Below are positions 7,415-10,000 of a stretch of DNA of 10,000 nt, piece after piece; position 1 is the first letter of the stretch, and the number at the start of each line of letters is the position of its first letter. This DNA comes from Rheinheimera sp. Lineage in GTDB: Bacteria; Pseudomonadota; Gammaproteobacteria; Enterobacterales; Alteromonadaceae. Where the stretch lies: the NCBI RefSeq assembly GCF_020217005.1, contig NZ_JAIWOI010000052.1, positions 1-10,000 of the forward strand, given 5' to 3'. The notes under the pieces were generated by a model, which saw only the letters and a program-made list of their open reading frames with translations, made no database searches and was not told where the DNA came from. A program made the position numbers and the translations under genes.

Positions 7415-7436
7415 CCATTTATCTGACATTATAATA

Positions 7437-7460
7437 ATGACAACGGGTTCCTCCGCATGA
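7437..7460 (+). other. Seven-codon mini-ORF overlapping the fadR start
   Basis: ATG at 7437 opens a frame of seven codons (MTTGSSA) whose TGA shares bases with the fadR ATG at 7457 (ATGA overlap). fadR itself has no clear Shine-Dalgarno sequence, so re-initiation after this mini-ORF could matter. It is probably fortuitous and has no visible ribosome-binding site of its own. Confidence 0.2.
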
Positions 7461-8176
7461 CTATGAATTTAATAAAAGCACAAAGCCCGGCTGGTTTTGC
7501 CGAAGAGTATATCGTTGAATCTATCTGGAATGGTAAATTTGCTCCAGGTTCCATTCTGCCGGCTGAGCGTGAACTGTCAGAGCTGATTGGTGTTACCCGG
7601 ACCACGTTACGAGAAGTGTTGCAGCGTTTAGCCCGTGATGGCTGGTTAACAATCCAACACGGTAAACCAACCAAGGTCAATAACTTCTGGGAAACTTCAG
7701 GTTTAAATATTCTGGAAACTTTAGCTCGTTTAGATGAAGAGCGGATGCCTGAATTGGTGGACGAGCTGCTCTCTGCCCGCACCAACATCAGCGCAATTTA
7801 TATTCGTGGCGCTATTAAAACTCATAAAGACCAGGTGATTGCCTCTTTTGCCGGTGCTGAAGATTTAGCCGATACAGCTGAAGCTTTTGCGGCTTTTGAC
7901 TACAACCTGAACCATGAAATGGCATTGCATTCTTCTAATCGTATTTATGTGCTGATTTTAAACGGCTTCCGTGGTCTGTATAACAAAATTGCCCGTTTTT
8001 ACTTCTCATCACCTGAAGCCCGTGAATTGGCGCGCCGCTACTATAGTCAGTTAAAGCAATACGCCGAAGCAGGTAAACATGATGAAGTCGTATTTGCAGT
8101 GCGCAAGTACGGTAAAGAGAGTGGAAAAATTTGGGCTGGTTTACGCTCACAAATTCCAAAAGATTTAATCGAATAG
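7457..8176 (+). CDS. fadR: Fatty acid metabolism regulator FadR
   Basis: This is a GntR-family dimeric regulator of 239 residues that represses beta-oxidation genes and activates fabA/fabB until long-chain acyl-CoA releases it from DNA. The N-terminal winged helix (about 10-75) is nearly identical to E. coli Fad[21 protein letters not shown] at 33-52 and the wing [10 protein letters not shown] at 61-70, followed by the conserved linker [19 protein letters not shown]. The C-terminal acyl-CoA-binding domain (about 80-230) has diverged more, with LDYN-type FDYN at 147-150 and [13 protein letters not shown] at 166-178. Such conservation predicts the same operator specificity as in E. coli. ATG 7463 would give an N-terminus closer to E. 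coli and is a plausible alternative start. The gene ends at a strong terminator. Confidence 0.97.
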   Translation: MTMNLIKAQSPAGFAEEYIVESIWNGKFAPGSILPAERELSELIGVTRTTLREVLQRLARDGWLTIQHGKPTKVNNFWETSGLNILETLARLDEERMPELVDELLSARTNISAIYIRGAIKTHKDQVIASFAGAEDLADTAEAFAAFDYNLNHEMALHSSNRIYVLILNGFRGLYNKIARFYFSSPEARELARRYYSQLKQYAEAGKHDEVVFAVRKYGKESGKIWAGLRSQIPKDLIE

Positions 8177-8178
8177 TC

Positions 8179-8204
8179 AAAAACCGCCGAAAGGCGGTTT
8201 TTTT
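8179..8204 (+). terminator. Rho-independent terminator after fadR
   Basis: A ten-pair stem (arms 8179-8188 and 8193-8202), closed by a GAAA tetraloop and ending in seven T residues, begins two bases after the fadR stop. It is a textbook intrinsic terminator. Confidence 0.95.
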
Positions 8205-8210
8205 GTGCCT

Positions 8211-8328
8211 TCGTATTTGCAGCCGCAGCGTTGTTGACTGCGCGCCCGAGCCCAAGTCACATAGTGGACTATGCTCCTTGGGACTCGATTGCTTGTCGCC
8301 TAGCTGCAACAGCAATTACTTTGGCAAA
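8211..8328. repeat. Palindromic extragenic repeat element
   Basis: This element has nested dyad symmetry. The outer arms TTGCAGC (8217-8223) and GCTGCAA (8303-8309) are perfect complements. Inside, CGAG (8247-8250), CCCAAG (8251-8256) and CATAG (8260-8264) pair with CTATG (8269-8273), CTTGGG (8277-8282) and CTCG (8284-8287), leaving a TGGA loop, a 3x3 internal loop and one bulged A. It has no coding capacity that I recognise. The segment TTGTCGCCTAGCTGCAAC followed by an AATTACTTTGG-like tail is, from memory, a common intergenic repeat in Alteromonadales and Rheinheimera genomes. A REP-like or MITE-like dispersed element is the best description. The exact ends are uncertain. Confidence 0.6.
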
Positions 8329-8361
8329 ATTATCCTATAAGCTGTACTTACCTTGATCACC

Positions 8362-8390
8362 TTGTCATAGCAGTTAGGGCTGGTTATTAT
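8362..8390 (+). promoter_or_regulatory. Probable promoter of the desulfurase fusion gene
   Basis: TTGTCA (8362-8367) and TATTAT (8385-8390), each five of six to consensus, are exactly 17 bases apart. A further perfect TATAAT occurs at 8400-8405 without a good -35. The predicted start of transcription falls near 8397, within the inverted repeat that follows. Confidence 0.6.
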
Positions 8391-8394
8391 GTTG

Positions 8395-8424
8395 CCATAT
8401 ATAATATAACCTTTAGTTATATGG
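8395..8424. promoter_or_regulatory. AT-rich inverted repeat, candidate operator
   Basis: ATATAAC (8404-8410) and GTTATAT (8416-8422) are perfect seven-base arms around CTTTA. A wider pairing of CCATAT (8395-8400) with ATATGG (8419-8424) extends the symmetry to 30 bases. It covers the predicted transcription start and ends six bases before the ATG of the desulfurase fusion, a position expected for a repressor site. ArsR-type sulfur or metal sensors often use AT-rich dyads, but no regulator gene is visible here, so the binding protein is unknown. Confidence 0.45.
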
Positions 8425-8429
8425 TGTGA

Positions 8430-10000
8430 ATGATGCAAAAACCTGCGGTGCGACCACAAGAAATTTATCTTGATAATAATGCCACTACTCCAGTGTTAGC
8501 CTGCGCTGCAGCTGCAGCACAACACACCATGCAGCAGGGGTTTGGTAACCCTAGCAGCAGTCACAGTACAGGTATTAAAGCTAAAGTTGAGCTGGAGAGT
8601 ACCAGACAGCTGGCGCGCCAACTAATAGGTGCAGGCTCTGGTGATATCGTCTTTACCTCGGGTGCCACTGAAGGTATTCAAAGTTCAATTTTCTCCGCTT
8701 TGTTGCATGCTCGTTTATCTGGAAAAACCGGTCCTGCTTATCGTCTGCTCTACGGCGCAACCGAGCATAAAGCCGTGCCCCAGAGTCTGGAACACTGGAA
8801 TCAGGTGTTGCAGCTTGGGGCAACTATTACAGCTATCCCCGTGGATCAGCATGGTTTATTGGATTTTGACTTTATCCGCACTGAACTACCGAATACTTTG
8901 CTGATTTGCACTATGGCGGCTAATAATGAAACCGGTGTGAAACAGGATTTAGCAGCGTTGCAGCAGTTGATCCGGGGGGTTGCACCGCAGGTACTTTGGA
9001 TGGTGGACTGTGTGCAGGCGCTTGGCAAAATGTCACTGCAGTTGGAACAGATGACCATAGACTATGCACCTTTTAGCGGCCATAAACTCTATGCGCCAAA
9101 AGGTATAGGTTTTTTATATGTACGCAAAGGCACGCCTTATCAGCCATTGCTGGCAGGTGGTGGGCAGGAGAGTGGTTTACGTTCCGGCACTGAAAATTTA
9201 CCCGGTATTGCAGCATTGCAGGCAATTTTTCAGCAGTTGGCTTTAAAACAAGATTCAGTCTTTCAGCCTGAAACCCAGCTCTGGAGCTATCGCGCGCAAC
9301 TGCTGTTTGCATTACGTCAGGTTTTTCCTGATTTAGTTTTGAACAGTGATCAACCCCATATAGTGCCAACCACCATCAACTTTTCGGTGCCAGGCTTTGC
9401 CAGTAAAGATATTATGGACTTGTTTGACGCTGCCGGTATCCGGGTCAGCTCTGGTTCTGCCTGTAGTTCCAAAATTCCGACCAGCTTTGTGCTCAATGCG
9501 ATGGGGTTGCCGTTATGGCGCAGTCAGGGCGCTATTCGTTTGTCTTTTGGGCCAGCGATGACACCAGCTGAGTGCCAGCAGGCCTGTCAGGCTATTTTGG
9601 CGTTAAAAACTGTAGTGAACTCCTGCTGCCTGGTATTAAGCGATGCCAGCAGCACAGAACTATTGCCACTGAATGGCTTAGTGCAGTTAAAACACGAAGA
9701 TTTGTGCAGCTATTTGTTGGTATCAGCCGAAACGTCAGAAGTCATCATTATCGATGCAGTATTGCCTCTTGCGCGGCGTATAGCTCAGCTAGTACAAGGG
9801 CATCAGCTGAAACTACGGGCTATTCTTGATACTCATCTGCACAAAGACCATCCTTCAGCCAGACCAGAACTGGTTACTTTGTTAAAAGATGTGCTGGACC
9901 CAATCCCCACAGACCTGCTCGGTTGGCCTCTGGCTGAATCAAAAATTACTATGGGTACTTATAAGGTGCAGAAATGGTCGACCCCGGGTCATAGCCCAGA
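8430..10000 (+). CDS. Cysteine desulfurase fused to MBL-fold (ETHE1-like) domain, 3' end outside window
   Basis: The frame is open for 523 codons to the window edge. Residues about 11-395 form a class V aminotransferase of the NifS/IscS type, which removes sulfur from cysteine: YLDNNATTP at 13-21, NNETG at 165-169, the PLP lysine Lys219 in SGHK, RSGTEN at 251-256, and the persulfide cysteine Cys345 in SSGSACSS. After a short linker with a Cys399-Cys400 pair, residues from about 413 begin a metallo-beta-lactamase fold: SYLLVSAETSEVIIIDAV, then THLHKDH at 468-474 (His469, His471, Asp473, His474), then TPGHS with His521. This resembles persulfide dioxygenase and glyoxalase II proteins. The remaining metal ligand and the C-terminus are not seen. 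No iscU, iscR or sufE is adjacent, so a role in Fe-S assembly is not indicated. The start is ATG 8430 or 8433; an in-frame TGA stands immediately before 8430. Confidence 0.88.
   Translation, partial: MMQKPAVRPQEIYLDNNATTPVLACAAAAAQHTMQQGFGNPSSSHSTGIKAKVELESTRQLARQLIGAGSGDIVFTSGATEGIQSSIFSALLHARLSGKTGPAYRLLYGATEHKAVPQSLEHWNQVLQLGATITAIPVDQHGLLDFDFIRTELPNTLLICTMAANNETGVKQDLAALQQLIRGVAPQVLWMVDCVQALGKMSLQLEQMTIDYAPFSGHKLYAPKGIGFLYVRKGTPYQPLLAGGGQESGLRSGTENLPGIAALQAIFQQLALKQDSVFQPETQLWSYRAQLLFALRQVFPDLVLNSDQPHIVPTTINFSVPGFASKDIMDLFDAAGIRVSSGSACSSKIPTSFVLNAMGLPLWRSQGAIRLSFGPAMTPAECQQACQAILALKTVVNSCCLVLSDASSTELLPLNGLVQLKHEDLCSYLLVSAETSEVIIIDAVLPLARRIAQLVQGHQLKLRAILDTHLHKDHPSARPELVTLLKDVLDPIPTDLLGWPLAESKITMGTYKVQKWSTPGHSP

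Noticed and set aside
7076..7426. Plus-strand open frame of 116 codons across dsbB and the dsbB-fadR gap
   Set aside because: It is antisense to dsbB and covers both divergent promoters; the peptide shows no recognisable domain.
7935..8340. Open frames running through the fadR terminator and palindromic repeat on both strands
   Set aside because: They cross a strong terminator and a structured repeat, overlap fadR, and show no protein-like features.
9073..9369. Minus-strand open frame of 98 codons
   Set aside because: It is fully inside the desulfurase coding sequence, which has strong homology on the other strand; it is a shadow frame.

Overview
The window reads as chromosomal core DNA of a gammaproteobacterium, most likely of the Alteromonadales/Rheinheimera type. 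The evidence is the enterobacterial-like order sixA-smrB-prmB-aroC...yfcL, very close matches to E. coli FadR, DsbB, FklB and AroC, and an intergenic palindromic repeat of a kind I associate from memory with Alteromonadales and Rheinheimera genomes. The genus is an inference from recall, not from a search.

Positions 1-5974 hold a conserved housekeeping block. sixA (histidine phosphatase) converges on smrB (ribosome-rescue endonuclease). smrB is divergent from prmB (uL3 glutamine methyltransferase), which is followed by aroC (chorismate synthase). An intrinsic terminator separates aroC from an HcaT-like MFS transporter. A COG3199-type ATP-NAD kinase homologue follows and is tightly coupled to yfcL. 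In E. coli the interval between aroC and yfcL holds mepA, yfcA and epmC, so here the flanks are kept and the middle differs.

Positions 6062-8204 hold fklB (cytosolic FKBP-type prolyl isomerase) and dsbB (inner-membrane disulfide oxidoreductase), which converge on a perfect 15-bp-stem bidirectional terminator. Next comes the divergent fadR, the fatty-acid regulator. A promoter-overlapping site in front of fadR resembles a FadR operator, which suggests autoregulation. fadR ends at a strong intrinsic terminator.

Positions 8211-10000 are the least ordinary part. A roughly 115-bp palindromic extragenic element follows fadR. After it comes a promoter with an AT-rich inverted repeat, and then a long open frame that runs off the window. 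The frame encodes a complete NifS/IscS-type cysteine desulfurase fused to a metallo-beta-lactamase-fold domain with the THxHxDH motif of the ETHE1/glyoxalase II group. The fusion suggests a single polypeptide that takes sulfur from cysteine and processes the persulfide. This is the best candidate for an under-described system here.
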